From: Nodosilinea nodulosa PCC 7104
GTDB taxonomy: Bacteria; Cyanobacteriota; Cyanobacteriia; Phormidesmidales; Phormidesmidaceae
DNA length: 64,000 bases
Assembly (NCBI RefSeq): GCF_000309385.1
Contig: NZ_JH976537.1
Coordinates: 1,321,425 to 1,385,424, forward strand
Direction of reading: 5' to 3'
Of the stretch, positions 1 to 8,172 are shown piece by piece. The notes below the pieces were generated by a model. It searched no databases. It worked only from the letters and a program-made list of their open reading frames with translations, and was not told the origin of the DNA. Both the position numbers and the translations under genes were made by a program. The first letter of the stretch is position 1; each line of letters begins with the position of its first letter.

Positions 1-490
1 AGGTCACCTTGGCGATGCCGCCCTTCTGGCTCAGCATGGCTTTGATTTCTTCGATCTGGCGGGCCATGACCGCGATATCGGGGATGTCGCCCGCGTCCAT
101 GGTTTGGGCGGCGCGGCGACCCATCAGGTTGGTGACCACCGCCACCAGCTCTTCGGGGTCAAAGGGTTTGGAGAGGTAGGCGTCGCAGCCCGCGTTGTAG
201 CCCTGGATGCGATCGCTGGTCATGCCCCGCGCCGTTAAAAACAGCACCGGCAGCCCCTTGAAGCGAATGTCGTCGCGCACCTGGGCCAAAAAGGCGTAGC
301 CATCGACCTGGGGCATCATGATGTCGGAGATCAGCACGTCCGGGGTCTCCTGTTGCAGCAGATCCCACCCTTCCTTGGCGTTGCTGGCCGATCGCACCGT
401 AAAGCCGCTGTCCTCCAGGTAGGCCTGCACCGCCTCGCGCAGACCTGGCTCGTCGTCTACCAGTAGAATGTTTCCGGCTTGCTCAGACAT
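1..490 (-). CDS. Response regulator, receiver domain (3' end beyond window)
   Basis: This is the N-terminal part of a two-component response regulator; the gene runs off the left edge, so the output domain is not seen. The receiver domain covers about residues 6-125. Visible are the acidic pair D12/D13, the likely phospho-acceptor D56 in ISDIMMPQVDGY, T86 in FLTARG and K108 in LSKPFD. All key receiver residues are present. A helical linker (ARQIEEIKAMLSQ) follows. The receiver resembles cyanobacterial and plastid Ycf29-type regulators that carry a LuxR-type helix-turn-helix, but that C-terminus is outside the window, so this is inference. The ATG start at 490 begins MSEQAGNILLVDDEPG. It is divergent from the PRC-barrel gene. 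Confidence 0.9.
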   Translation of the reverse strand, partial: MSEQAGNILLVDDEPGLREAVQAYLEDSGFTVRSASNAKEGWDLLQQETPDVLISDIMMPQVDGYAFLAQVRDDIRFKGLPVLFLTARGMTSDRIQGYNAGCDAYLSKPFDPEELVAVVTNLMGRRAAQTMDAGDIPDIAVMARQIEEIKAMLSQKGGIAKVT

Positions 491-805
491 GGAATCGCCC
501 TAGATGACCTATTAATGCTCACTTTAACCCGGAATTGTCGGGACGGACTGTCGGGCCTGCTGTACTCGACTCCTGGGTTTATCAATAGTTATCAATTACA
601 GCCAGACAATTGCAGCCAGATAGGGGCGTTGGGCTGAGTCTTAGGGAAGACAGCCGTCCAGGGACAGCAGCCTTCAGCAGAACTACTCATTCCCGCCGCT
701 CATTTCTAATCGACTACCATTGAAGACAGACCTCAGCCAGGTCAAGGGTGGCCTGGACTCGCGATCGCAGGAGTAGCTGATATGGACGGGTCATTTTCCC
801 AGGGC
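491..805. other. Intergenic region between divergent genes
   Basis: About 315 bases separate two divergent genes, so promoters for both must lie here. I see an AT-rich stretch near 578-600 with a short direct repeat (ATCAATAGTTATCAAT), but no convincing -35/-10 pair, operator or RNA gene. Confidence 0.4.
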
Positions 806-1738
806 ATGCTGAAGAGCGAACTGCTCAATCGCCTGGCCATTAACCTCGACACCGCCGAAGAAATTGGCCCAATTGCCGAAATTTGGGTCAATGGTCACAC
901 CCACCAGGTCAGGGGTATTGGCTGTAATGCCGGCGGGCTGATCAATCGCCAGAGCCGACGATTTTTGTGGACTCAGATCGGCTCGGTTGGGCGCGATGGG
1001 GTGGTGGTCAAAGCTGGGGCGCAGGCTGCCGCCATTGACGAGCATCTGCAAGACTGCCTGCCCCTGGGGGAGGTCGAGCTGTGGTCAGACCACGGCGATC
1101 GCATCGGCCAACTGATCGACTACCGCTTTGACCCAGCTACCGGCAACATTCTGCAATACCTGTTTGTTCCTGAAGCAGCTAGCGCCCTGGCCCCTGGCCT
1201 GTATGCCCTGGAACCAGTGGCCGTGATCAGCACGGGCCGCCGCCGAATGATGGCGGAAGCTGCGGCGCTGACGGCGGCTCCCCTCGTCCAGGCTGGCATA
1301 CCGCAGCCCCCAGAGCCCTCCCCCCAGCGATCGCCCTTCGACCGCATTCCCCTCGATCGCCTGCCCCTAGACAACGTTCCCGACCCTCGCCAGGGCTGGG
1401 ATGCCGCCGTCAAAACCACTCGCCAGGCCCAGCAGCAGGTCAGCGATCGCTTGCAGGACGGTCGCCAAAGGCTCCAGGCCGAGGCCCAGGAGCGTCGCCA
1501 GAAGCTTCAGGCCGAGGCCCAAGACAAACTGGGCGGCCTGTTGGGCAATGTCAAAAAGCGGACTCGCCACCTGCGCAATCAGCTGCGCGAAGCCGTTACC
1601 GACGCCACCGCCGGACTGCCCTCTGGCCCCAACCTCCGGGACGACAAAACCCCCACAATCGATGTGGATGCTATGGAGCTGTGGCCCGAGGACGATTTTT
1701 CCCAGGAGCCGCCCCATAACCGGCCCCATCGGCCCTAG
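806..1738 (+). CDS. PRC-barrel domain protein with C-terminal coiled coil
   Basis: The N-terminal ~150 residues match the cyanobacterial PRC-barrel type: LNRLAINLDTAEEIGPIAEIW, a GIGC segment, then QIGSVGRDGVVVK, followed by a second barrel-like unit (GDRIGQLIDYRFDPATGNI). PRC barrels are small beta domains found in RNA-processing and photosynthesis proteins; no specific partner can be named. A Pro-rich linker leads to a charged coiled coil (residues about 200-265) containing two tandem 11-residue units (RQRLQAEAQER / RQKLQAEAQDK) encoded by 33-bp DNA repeats. I prefer the ATG at 806 because homologous proteins start close to ML(K)SELLNRLA; an upstream in-frame ATG lies at 782. The protein looks cytosolic, without signal peptide. 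Confidence 0.75.
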   Translation: MLKSELLNRLAINLDTAEEIGPIAEIWVNGHTHQVRGIGCNAGGLINRQSRRFLWTQIGSVGRDGVVVKAGAQAAAIDEHLQDCLPLGEVELWSDHGDRIGQLIDYRFDPATGNILQYLFVPEAASALAPGLYALEPVAVISTGRRRMMAEAAALTAAPLVQAGIPQPPEPSPQRSPFDRIPLDRLPLDNVPDPRQGWDAAVKTTRQAQQQVSDRLQDGRQRLQAEAQERRQKLQAEAQDKLGGLLGNVKKRTRHLRNQLREAVTDATAGLPSGPNLRDDKTPTIDVDAMELWPEDDFSQEPPHNRPHRP

Positions 1739-1744
1739 GGCCGG

Positions 1745-2053
1745 CTACAGGTCGCGCTGGTAGTCGGCGATCGCGTCCATGAGGTCAGCCTTGCCCGTCG
1801 ATGGAATCAGATCGGCCAGGGTAACGGTCTTTTGGCCGCCGCCCAGCGCTACGGGGGTGCTGGCCAAAATATCGGTCACCGCGGCTTCGGTTACCTTATC
1901 GCCCGTGACCAGGGGATAGAGCTTTTCGGCCAGGGGGGTGTGCAGTTTGGCATCGCCCAGGTACAGGTGCCACTTGGCAACATCCAAATACACTTTGTCG
2001 CCAATGGCGGCGGCGAGGGATTCGATGGCGCGGGCGGTAGAGGCGTCAGACAT
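1745..2053 (-). CDS. Small cyanobacterial protein, DUF3181-like
   Basis: A 102-residue soluble protein starting MSDASTARAIESLAAAIG. The pattern of an N-terminal helix, then VYLDVAKWHLYLGDAKLH, then a C-terminal GKADLMDAIADYQ helix matches my memory of the cyanobacterial DUF3181 family. Function is unknown. It is convergent with the PRC-barrel gene (6-bp gap) and 16 bases downstream of the 2TM protein gene, so it may be cotranscribed with that gene. Confidence 0.6.
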   Translation of the reverse strand: MSDASTARAIESLAAAIGDKVYLDVAKWHLYLGDAKLHTPLAEKLYPLVTGDKVTEAAVTDILASTPVALGGGQKTVTLADLIPSTGKADLMDAIADYQRDL

Positions 2054-2069
2054 GATTCGGGTTCTCTAT

Positions 2070-2351
2070 CTAGGTCTTTCCGTTGGGGTCAGGGGGGGTG
2101 GGAGCAAGGGGCGCGGGTGAATAGTCTGCGATCGCGAAAATGTAAATGCCATTCCCCACCAGCACCGGCAGCCAGGCTAGCGTTACCTTCGCGACCCAGG
2201 GCACCCAGGCAGGATCTAGGGTATGAAAGAACCATAGCCCGGAGTTGACGGCGGTAAATGCCGCCACGTGGACCGCAAAGTTGATGCGATCTTCTAGCTT
2301 GCGGTAGGCCGGGTCTTCTCGGGTGGGTTTACGGGGCCAACGGGGCGGCAT
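2070..2351 (-). CDS. 2TM domain membrane protein
   Basis: A 93-residue protein with a charged N-terminus (MPPRWPRKPTREDPAYRKLEDR) followed by two hydrophobic segments at about residues 25-45 and 52-74, the layout of the 2TM family (Pfam 2TM). The C-terminus is Pro-rich and likely unstructured. Function is unknown. The gene lies between the DUF3181-like and SpoU-type methyltransferase genes on the same strand with short gaps, which suggests one transcription unit. Confidence 0.7.
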   Translation of the reverse strand: MPPRWPRKPTREDPAYRKLEDRINFAVHVAAFTAVNSGLWFFHTLDPAWVPWVAKVTLAWLPVLVGNGIYIFAIADYSPAPLAPTPPDPNGKT

Positions 2352-2381
2352 AGGCCAAATATCACAGTTATGCTACGTCCT

Positions 2382-2915
2382 TCATTCTAAAGGTGTAGGG
2401 GCCAAAGGCGCAGAGTCCATTCCCCACTGACAAATGTAGGCGTATATGGCCAGGGCCGCTGCCGTCTGCACATTCAGCGATTGCACCAGGCCGTACTGGG
2501 GAATCACCAGGGCATGGTCGCAGGCCGCTGCCACTGCCGGAGGAACGCCCGTCAGCTCGCGCCCCAGCACCAGCACAACCCGTTCTGGAAAGGTTAAATT
2601 AGGCAGGGGCATGGCCTGGGGCTGAAGATCGAGGGCGATAGGGCTGTAGCCCCGCTGCCGCTGCCGCTGCAACCATTCGGGCACATCCTCTGGACTGCAC
2701 GCCATCAAGGGCTGCCACTGGTGGGTCGCCACTGCCCCCTGGCGAAACTTGCGATCCTGCGCCAGCTTCAGATCGCTGAGCACCAGGCTTTCAAGTCGAA
2801 AGGCTTCGGCTGTGCGGCAGAGCATGCCCAGATTGATTGGATTTTCCACCAGGGCTGCGCACACCACCAGCGCGTGGCGTGGCAGGGTGGGATAGCGGGT
2901 GCGAACTAGCGCCAT
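2382..2915 (-). CDS. SpoU/TrmH-type RNA 2'-O-methyltransferase
   Basis: A SPOUT-superfamily methyltransferase that would transfer a methyl group from S-adenosylmethionine to a ribose 2'-OH of tRNA or rRNA; the target nucleotide cannot be told from sequence. The three SpoU motifs are all present: motif 1 NPINLGMLCRTAEAF near residue 26, motif 2 VLVLGRELTGVP near 130, and motif 3 VIPQYGLVQSLNVQTAAALA near 150, which form the trefoil-knot cofactor site. At 177 residues it is the short form without an N-terminal L30-like RNA-binding domain. The ATG at 2915 starts MALVRTRYPTLP. Confidence 0.85.
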   Translation of the reverse strand: MALVRTRYPTLPRHALVVCAALVENPINLGMLCRTAEAFRLESLVLSDLKLAQDRKFRQGAVATHQWQPLMACSPEDVPEWLQRQRQRGYSPIALDLQPQAMPLPNLTFPERVVLVLGRELTGVPPAVAAACDHALVIPQYGLVQSLNVQTAAALAIYAYICQWGMDSAPLAPTPLE

Positions 2916-3061
2916 GGGCGGTGATCGATGCGCGCAGGGGCAGACGATATGGCGGCAGAAAATATGGCAGACCTGCCCTACCCAGGCGGGCAGAGCAGGC
3001 CAGGAACCGTCCTTGGGACCATGCTGGCAACGAAAATACCCGAGAATTTTGCAAACTCTAA

Positions 3062-3080
3062 GGGCGCAGGGTCTGCGCCC
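3062..3080. repeat. Short palindromic GC-rich repeat, 8-bp stem
   Basis: GGGCGCAG (3062-3069) and CTGCGCCC (3073-3080) form a perfect stem around a 3-base loop in the gap between two genes, followed by CTACC. Motifs of this kind (GGGCGCAGGGTCTGCGCCC) occur as interspersed repeats in many bacterial genomes. There is no T-run, so it is not a clear terminator. Confidence 0.5.
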
Positions 3081-3128
3081 CTACCTGGAGGCATTTTTTC
3101 CAGCAGTTTCCTTCACCTGGTTTGGCCC

Positions 3129-3788
3129 TCAGGCTCCTAGCAGCTCAATATTGGAGAACACAAACTCCTGGGAGTCCTCTTGAATGTCGCTGCCATTTTC
3201 GATGGTCGTTTCAATGACGCGGCGAGAGAGAATATAGTAGCCACCCACCTCGGTGTACTCGTCTTCAAAATCGCTGAGGCCGCCCTTTTGCTCACCGGTT
3301 TTGGGGTCGTGGTAAACCGAGTCATAGCGGTGCGACAGGTAGCCCGACCCAGTATCGTGGCTGCTGTAGGTGTGGATGGTGACGACAACGCCGTGGATGT
3401 GGCGGTGCACCATAGATACTTCCTGATTCTTGATTTCGTAGCGATCGCCCTCGGCCTTGCCCCCCATCAGAATTTCCACGGCCCCATCGGCCAGGGTTTT
3501 ACCGTAGTCAAAGGTATTGCTGCCGTGGGAGTCTTCAAAGGCGCGGCGAACGCGGTGAATAGACACCTCAAACAGCTGGCCGTGAACGGCCTTTTGCGCC
3601 GCCTCATCGGCGATGCCGGTCACGCTTAGCTTCAGATCGGCGCTGACCTGAACCTGGCCACTGTAGGTTTTGCCGTTGTGGGTAAAGGTGACATCGGCGG
3701 TATAGCCAGGGAAGGCCGCATCCCAGGTGTAGCGGTTTTCGTAGGCGGCCCGAAAAAAGTCCCGTGCGGCGAGTTGAGTTCCAACCAT
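3129..3788 (-). CDS. DUF3386 family protein
   Basis: A 219-residue soluble protein beginning MVGTQLAARDFFRAAYENRYTWD. The ARDxFRAAYENRYTWDxxFPGYxADV segment and the later HRHIHGVVVTIHTYSSHDTGSGYLSHRYDSVYxDPxTGE-like region match the cyanobacterial DUF3386 family as I remember it. There is no signal peptide or membrane segment. The family function is unknown; the beta-rich, repeated-strand pattern suggests a lipocalin-like or barrel fold, which is a guess. Monocistronic by position, with a 440-bp gap upstream. Confidence 0.7.
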   Translation of the reverse strand: MVGTQLAARDFFRAAYENRYTWDAAFPGYTADVTFTHNGKTYSGQVQVSADLKLSVTGIADEAAQKAVHGQLFEVSIHRVRRAFEDSHGSNTFDYGKTLADGAVEILMGGKAEGDRYEIKNQEVSMVHRHIHGVVVTIHTYSSHDTGSGYLSHRYDSVYHDPKTGEQKGGLSDFEDEYTEVGGYYILSRRVIETTIENGSDIQEDSQEFVFSNIELLGA

Positions 3789-4228
3789 CTAAAAATCTCC
3801 CGGTGAGTATCGGTGGGCAAAAGCATGGGGCTCTTGCACTGGGGCTTCTTTAGCATACCGATTCTAGCTTCCCCTCGCCTGCTCCTGGACTAAACCAGGC
3901 CGGGCCCCACTGGCGAGGAAATGTAGTCTGGTTTACAGCCAGGCCAGGGGAGGCTCCCTATTATTAAAAGCCCGGCTGTTAGCCTAAACCGATACGGCTG
4001 TGATTTTTGCTGCCAAACTGGCCCTAGAGGCCTGAGTTTAGGTGGTGTTTTCCACAGGGCAAACTGGTGCGCCGTTTTCTGGCTCTAGTCTCAACCGCTT
4101 GTCTAGTCAGGGTTCTCACCCTAGACCAGGTATTTACTCAGCTCCAGCAGCACATTATCCACAGAAAATTTTGCGGCTGTGGATAACTCGTTTTGCCTGC
4201 GCATAGGTGGGGGCCAGTGGGGCGGCGG
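3789..4228. other. 440-bp intergenic region holding a DnaA-box-like cluster
   Basis: There is no ORF of note here. It holds the promoter of the downstream DUF3386 gene and three DnaA-box-like 9-mers listed separately. The end nearest 3960 has an AT-rich patch (TATTATTAAAAG). Confidence 0.5.
4048..4186. promoter_or_regulatory. Cluster of three DnaA-box-like 9-mers
   Basis: TTTTCCACA at 4048-4056 (plus) fits the cyanobacterial DnaA-box consensus. TTATCCACA at 4155-4163 (plus) and TGTGGATAA at 4178-4186 (its exact complement, minus) are perfect E. coli-type boxes, facing each other with 14 bases between. Such a cluster may be a DnaA-binding regulatory site, a DnaA-titration site or part of an origin. 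dnaA and dnaN are not in the window. Confidence 0.45.
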
Positions 4229-5665
4229 CTATGGCTGAACCTTCCCCCTGTACCCATCGATCGCCAAAAATAGATCGCTCACCTGGGCCGCCGTCGTGAA
4301 GGGGTTTAGCAGCACCGCCTTTAACCACCGCTGCCCCCTGAGCACTGGCAGCGAGAGAAACGTCCGGTGCTGATTTAGCAAATGCTGCTGTAGGCCCCTA
4401 TTCCAGCTATCCCACTGCTCGGGAGATAGTTCTGGAGGGCAGCCCCGAAAGCAGACTAGGTTCATGTCTGGATTGCTAGCCAGTTTCAGGTAGGGACGCA
4501 GGCGCACCTGGGCTACAAAGTGACGGGTCAGGGCGTAGCTGGCATCGATGAGTTCGGCGCAGCCCGCTTTACCCAGGTGGGCCAGGGTCAGCCACAGTTT
4601 CAGTACATCGGTGTGGCGGGTACCCTGGACCGACAGTTCGCCCAGGTTGGCCCAGTCGACTTCGGTATTCATGTAGGGGGCCGATACCCGAAAGTGGCTG
4701 TGCAGTAAGCCCAGGTCGCGAAACAATACCGAGGCGCAGGTTTTGGTGACGTACAGCCACTTCTGGGGGTTGAAGGTAATCGAGTCGGCCTGCTCAATGC
4801 CCGCCAGGCGGTGACGGTGGGTGGGCGAAAAGGCGATCGCGCCACCGTAGGCCGCATCGACATGGAACCACAGGCCGTAGGCCTTCGCAATCCGGGCGAT
4901 CGCTGGCAGGGGGTCGATGTTGCCGGTGACGGTAGTGCCCGCCGTGGCCACTACCGCAAAGGGGCGCTGCCCCAGGGCGATCGCCGCCTGAATTTTGTGC
5001 TCCAGGGCCGCGATGTCCATCTGGGCATGGGCATCGGTGGGCACCAGCGCCACCCCGTCAATGCCCAGCCCCAGCACCATCGCTGCTTTTTGAATGGAGG
5101 TGTGGGCCAGCTCCGAAGCCAAGATCACCGGCGGCAGGCCGTTGGCTAGGCCGCCGTAGAGACAGTCGAGCTTCACATTGCGGGCCAGGGTCAGAGCCTG
5201 CAGGTTAGCCAGACTGCCACCGCTGGTTAGCAGCCCCCCCGCCGCCTCTCCCAGGCCAAAGAGTTGGGCTATCTCTGCCAGCAGCAGCGGCTCTAGCCGC
5301 GACAGCACTGGCGACATTTCGACGCTCAGCATGTTGTTGTTGAGAGCCGCGGCTACCCAGTCCCCGACAATGGAGGCCGTGCTGGGCAGCGGGTCCATGT
5401 GGCCCAGGTAGCCGGGGTGGGCCGGGTTCATGGACTGGGCCATGAGGTCGTCGAGGGATTCTAGCAGCGATGCGATCGCCGTCGACTGTTCAGGAATGCC
5501 TTTAAATGGAACGCGCTCGACTGACGGCAGAGGACCATGGCTGCCCGCCCCGGCTAAATAGTCGAGAATTTGCGCTACCACCTGCTGAAACACCGCCTCA
5601 ATGGCCGCTCGATTGTGGCCTAGGGGGTGAACAAAGGCATCAGCGGGCAGATCAAAAAAAGCCAA
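4229..5665 (-). CDS. Group II pyridoxal-phosphate-dependent decarboxylase
   Basis: A 478-residue fold-type-I PLP enzyme of the aromatic/glutamate/2,4-diaminobutyrate decarboxylase group, removing CO2 from an L-amino acid to give the amine. The N-terminal substrate-loop region ([16 protein letters not shown]), the phosphate-binding [14 protein letters not shown], the ring-stacking and aspartate segment [10 protein letters not shown] and the Schiff-base lysine in FNPQKWLYV are all present. Length is normal. The substrate is not readable: aspartate, glutamate, diaminobutyrate and aromatic amino acids are all possible. The gene has its own upstream gap and no pathway neighbours. Confidence 0.85.
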   Translation of the reverse strand: MAFFDLPADAFVHPLGHNRAAIEAVFQQVVAQILDYLAGAGSHGPLPSVERVPFKGIPEQSTAIASLLESLDDLMAQSMNPAHPGYLGHMDPLPSTASIVGDWVAAALNNNMLSVEMSPVLSRLEPLLLAEIAQLFGLGEAAGGLLTSGGSLANLQALTLARNVKLDCLYGGLANGLPPVILASELAHTSIQKAAMVLGLGIDGVALVPTDAHAQMDIAALEHKIQAAIALGQRPFAVVATAGTTVTGNIDPLPAIARIAKAYGLWFHVDAAYGGAIAFSPTHRHRLAGIEQADSITFNPQKWLYVTKTCASVLFRDLGLLHSHFRVSAPYMNTEVDWANLGELSVQGTRHTDVLKLWLTLAHLGKAGCAELIDASYALTRHFVAQVRLRPYLKLASNPDMNLVCFRGCPPELSPEQWDSWNRGLQQHLLNQHRTFLSLPVLRGQRWLKAVLLNPFTTAAQVSDLFLAIDGYRGKVQP

Positions 5666-5766
5666 CGGGCACCTCCAGCCTGAAACATGGCCTAATTATC
5701 TCGCCAACGCGGCTTTGCTTGGCCAGGCCGGTTCGATAACGGTGGGTATCTTGCAGCCTTCGAGGA

Positions 5767-6546
5767 TTAGATGGGCTGGATTAGGATCGGGGCCGACTGG
5801 TGGGCCTGGGGGGCGGCAGCCCTTTCTTTTGTGATGGCTACCGCTTTGATCAGGCTGCGATCGCGGCGATACACCGCCGGTAAATCAATCGGCTGCGACA
5901 GGTTGCCCTGCTCATCCACGGTGAACACCGAGGTCAGAATGGCATTTTTTTGGTCTGCGGTAGCGGGAGCACCGGCATTTAGCACGGTCCACAGCACGTA
6001 GACGCTGCCCGGCTCCAGCGGAGGCAGGTTTTCGACCGTCAGAGAACCCTCCAGGGTCTCGGGATTAAGGACCACCTCGGCCTGCCCCATGGTTGGGTCG
6101 TTGGGAGACCCGAGGGCGATCGCGATGGTTTCGCCACTGAGACGGCTGGCCCGTTCGAGCTGCAGCGTGCGCCAGAGCACAATATTACTGAGGCTCAGGC
6201 CTGCAATGAGGGCTGCCAATGCCGCCCCCAGGGCCAGCCTCCAGCGACCGGGGCGCAACCTGCCAACCTCGGGTGACGGGCCTGCTGGAGCAGACGGTGG
6301 GGCCGCCCCCGTCTCTAGGTCACTGGAGGCGCGCAGAATGGCCTGTCTCAAATGCGCTGGAGGGCTAACCGGCCCGCCATCATAGGCCACCACTAGGATT
6401 TGCTGAAGCTGCTCGATGTCCCACCCCAGGCTAGGGTTGGCCGCCAGTAGACTGGCGAGAGCCGCCGATTCCTCCGGGCTGAGATCGTAGAGAACGTAGC
6501 CTGCCAGCAGGTCTTGGAGTTGTTCTGGCGGGATAGAGCTGGTCAT
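5767..6546 (-). CDS. Anti-sigma factor, RskA-type C-terminal domain
   Basis: A single-pass membrane anti-sigma factor, expected to hold the adjacent ECF sigma factor inactive. The N-terminal ~75 residues (LLAGYVLYDLSPEESAALASLL) look like an anti-sigma helical domain, without the zinc-binding HxxxCxxC of ZAS proteins. A Pro-rich stretch precedes one membrane helix (ALGAALAALIAGLSLSNIVLW, about residues 105-128). The outside part (QAEVVLNPETLEGSLTVENLP, then SVYVLWTVL) is the RskA C-terminal beta domain. The gene starts 4 bases after the sigma gene ends, so the two are cotranscribed. The released signal and protease are unknown. Confidence 0.8.
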   Translation of the reverse strand: MTSSIPPEQLQDLLAGYVLYDLSPEESAALASLLAANPSLGWDIEQLQQILVVAYDGGPVSPPAHLRQAILRASSDLETGAAPPSAPAGPSPEVGRLRPGRWRLALGAALAALIAGLSLSNIVLWRTLQLERASRLSGETIAIALGSPNDPTMGQAEVVLNPETLEGSLTVENLPPLEPGSVYVLWTVLNAGAPATADQKNAILTSVFTVDEQGNLSQPIDLPAVYRRDRSLIKAVAITKERAAAPQAHQSAPILIQPI

Positions 6547-6550
6547 AGAA

Positions 6551-7135
6551 CTAGTTACTCCAGCGATCTTGGAGAATTTGCCGGAGCTTGAGCAGCCCCC
6601 GGCGAGAATGGGTCTTCACAGTACCTAACGGTGTGTCTAACTGCTCGGCAATGGCGGCCTGGGATAGCCCCTCATAGTAGGCCAGCCGCAAGATTTCCCG
6701 CTGGCTGTCAGACAGCTGCGCCAGGGCGAGCTGCACCGCCTCAGCCCGCTCGGCCAATGCCAGCACATCGGCAGGCGTAGAAGCCTGGGGCGGCAGATGG
6801 GAGGCCCGCAGACGAGCCAAAGAAGCCTGGGCCGACTGACGCGATCGCAGCCGGTCGATGGCTCGCGATCGCGTCAAAATGGCCAAATACGTGCGAAACG
6901 AACCGCGCTGAGGGTCGTAGGCCGTAGACTGGGCCAGCCGCACAAAAATATCCTGGGTCAAGTCTTCAGCCTCCTGGGCCTGGCCCAACACCTTCAGCGC
7001 AATGCCGTATACCAGCCCACCGTGGCGGTCATAGAGCGTGCCAAGGGCACTCGATTGGCCTGCCTTTAGGGCCAGCCACAGATCCCCATCGGTTTGAATG
7101 CTAATCTCAGCCGGAGTCAATTGCTCAAAATCCAT
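6551..7135 (-). CDS. ECF-family RNA polymerase sigma factor
   Basis: A group 4 (ECF) sigma-70 protein. Region 2 (ALGTLYDRHGGLVYGIALKV, then AEDLTQDIFVRL and FRTYLAILTRSRAIDRLRSR) binds core polymerase and the -10 element. Region 4 (LSDSQREILRLAYYEGLSQA, then TPLGTVKTHSRRGL) is the helix-turn-helix for the -35 element. Regions 1.1 and 3 are absent, as usual for the class. I chose the ATG at 7135 (MDFEQLTPAE); a GTG at 7198 would add 21 residues with no recognisable domain. It forms an operon with the membrane anti-sigma gene, and the CHRD gene upstream is a possible target. Confidence 0.88.
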   Translation of the reverse strand: MDFEQLTPAEISIQTDGDLWLALKAGQSSALGTLYDRHGGLVYGIALKVLGQAQEAEDLTQDIFVRLAQSTAYDPQRGSFRTYLAILTRSRAIDRLRSRQSAQASLARLRASHLPPQASTPADVLALAERAEAVQLALAQLSDSQREILRLAYYEGLSQAAIAEQLDTPLGTVKTHSRRGLLKLRQILQDRWSN

Positions 7136-7301
7136 ATCCGCCAGATGCTCAGACACCAGCCTCGCCTTTTGGGTTGTCCTGGGACGAAGTTGTACCACAG
7201 TTGTTGCCTATACAGTGCCACGATTTGGATCTGTTGCCATCCGGTTGGGAGGCGAGATTTTGGCCAGGGGGCTACCCAGCGGAGGGCTTGCCTGCGGCTG
7301 G

Positions 7302-7958
7302 CTAAACCGGCATCAGGATGCCGCGCAGCTCACCGCCCCGGTTGCGAGTAGTGTGTAGATCGATATAAAGCATCCCGGACTGCAGGGCCTGAAGCTGCTC
7401 AGGGGTGAGGGTGTAGTCGCCCATGGCGCTGCCGCCTAGCCCTGTGCCATCCATCGTCACCTCAAGCGCGTACTGAAACGGCCCGTTCTCGCTGGGGCTA
7501 CCCTGGTGAACGTGAAAGGCCGAGGTAATGTTGGCATTAGGTGGGTTGACCGGGTCCGTCGTGTAGTCGCGCAGGGCACTGGTCAGTTCCCGAAAGCTGC
7601 CCCGCACTACCAGGCGATCGCCCGCCAGTGCCGCCCCGACAACCCCGCGAGCTTCGGTCATGGGCGACTTGGGTACGACATTTTTGGGGCTGAGCATCGC
7701 TACATAGGTGACAATGGGTTCACCCGTCATGTTCTGAGCCAGCAGCGGTGTCGTTGCTGCCGCTAGGTTGATGTCAATTTGTTCTCCGACGGCAAAGGCT
7801 TTGTCAGGGGTAGTAGGCCAAGGTGCTGAGACGGTGGCAGACCCTAGGGGCGACTGAGCCAGTGCTTGACCCACCATGGGAGAGTACAGCACCATCACAA
7901 ACAGGCAGGTGGCCAGGGCAATCAAGCCGCTGCGCAGATTTTTCAGTTCTTTAAACAT
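7302..7958 (-). CDS. Secreted CHRD-domain protein
   Basis: A 218-residue exported protein. The start at 7958 (MFKELKNLRSG) gives a basic n-region, a hydrophobic core (LIALATCLFVMVLYSPMV) and a cleavage site after AQALAQS-like residues (GQALAQ). The C-terminal half is a CHRD domain: FHVHQGSPSENGPFQYALE, then a region ending GMLYIDLHTTRNRGGELRGILMPV with the characteristic N-H-T..GG.LRG ending. CHRD domains occur in chordin and in bacterial surface proteins, where the role is unclear. The gene lies upstream of and on the same strand as the ECF sigma/anti-sigma pair, a recurring arrangement that hints at envelope-stress control. An upstream in-frame start at 7994 would place charged residues before the signal and is disfavoured. 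Confidence 0.85.
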   Translation of the reverse strand: MFKELKNLRSGLIALATCLFVMVLYSPMVGQALAQSPLGSATVSAPWPTTPDKAFAVGEQIDINLAAATTPLLAQNMTGEPIVTYVAMLSPKNVVPKSPMTEARGVVGAALAGDRLVVRGSFRELTSALRDYTTDPVNPPNANITSAFHVHQGSPSENGPFQYALEVTMDGTGLGGSAMGDYTLTPEQLQALQSGMLYIDLHTTRNRGGELRGILMPV

Positions 7959-8172
7959 CGTGTTTTCTTCCTTAATAAAGGGCCTTCCATCCAATGGCTG
8001 GGAGCCTGCTAGAGCAGAGGCTCGTAGGTAGTACGGCAGTGGCTTAATGTTGGATTCAGGTGTCGCCCAATGGCGACCAGATCAGCGCCAAAACGCCCCA
8101 GCCGCGCCCTCAGCCATCCCCAGAAGCGCTATACGTGGAGTAGATAGATGCCATGGAGCCAGCCAACCCCCG

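Noticed and set aside
3062..3080. Intrinsic terminator for the SpoU or DUF3386 gene
   Set aside because: The stem is good but lacks a T-run on either strand, so it is listed only as a repeat.
4048..4186. Calling the region an origin of replication
   Set aside because: Three boxes alone are not enough. No dnaA, dnaN, DUE or skew information is available, so only a cluster of boxes is reported.
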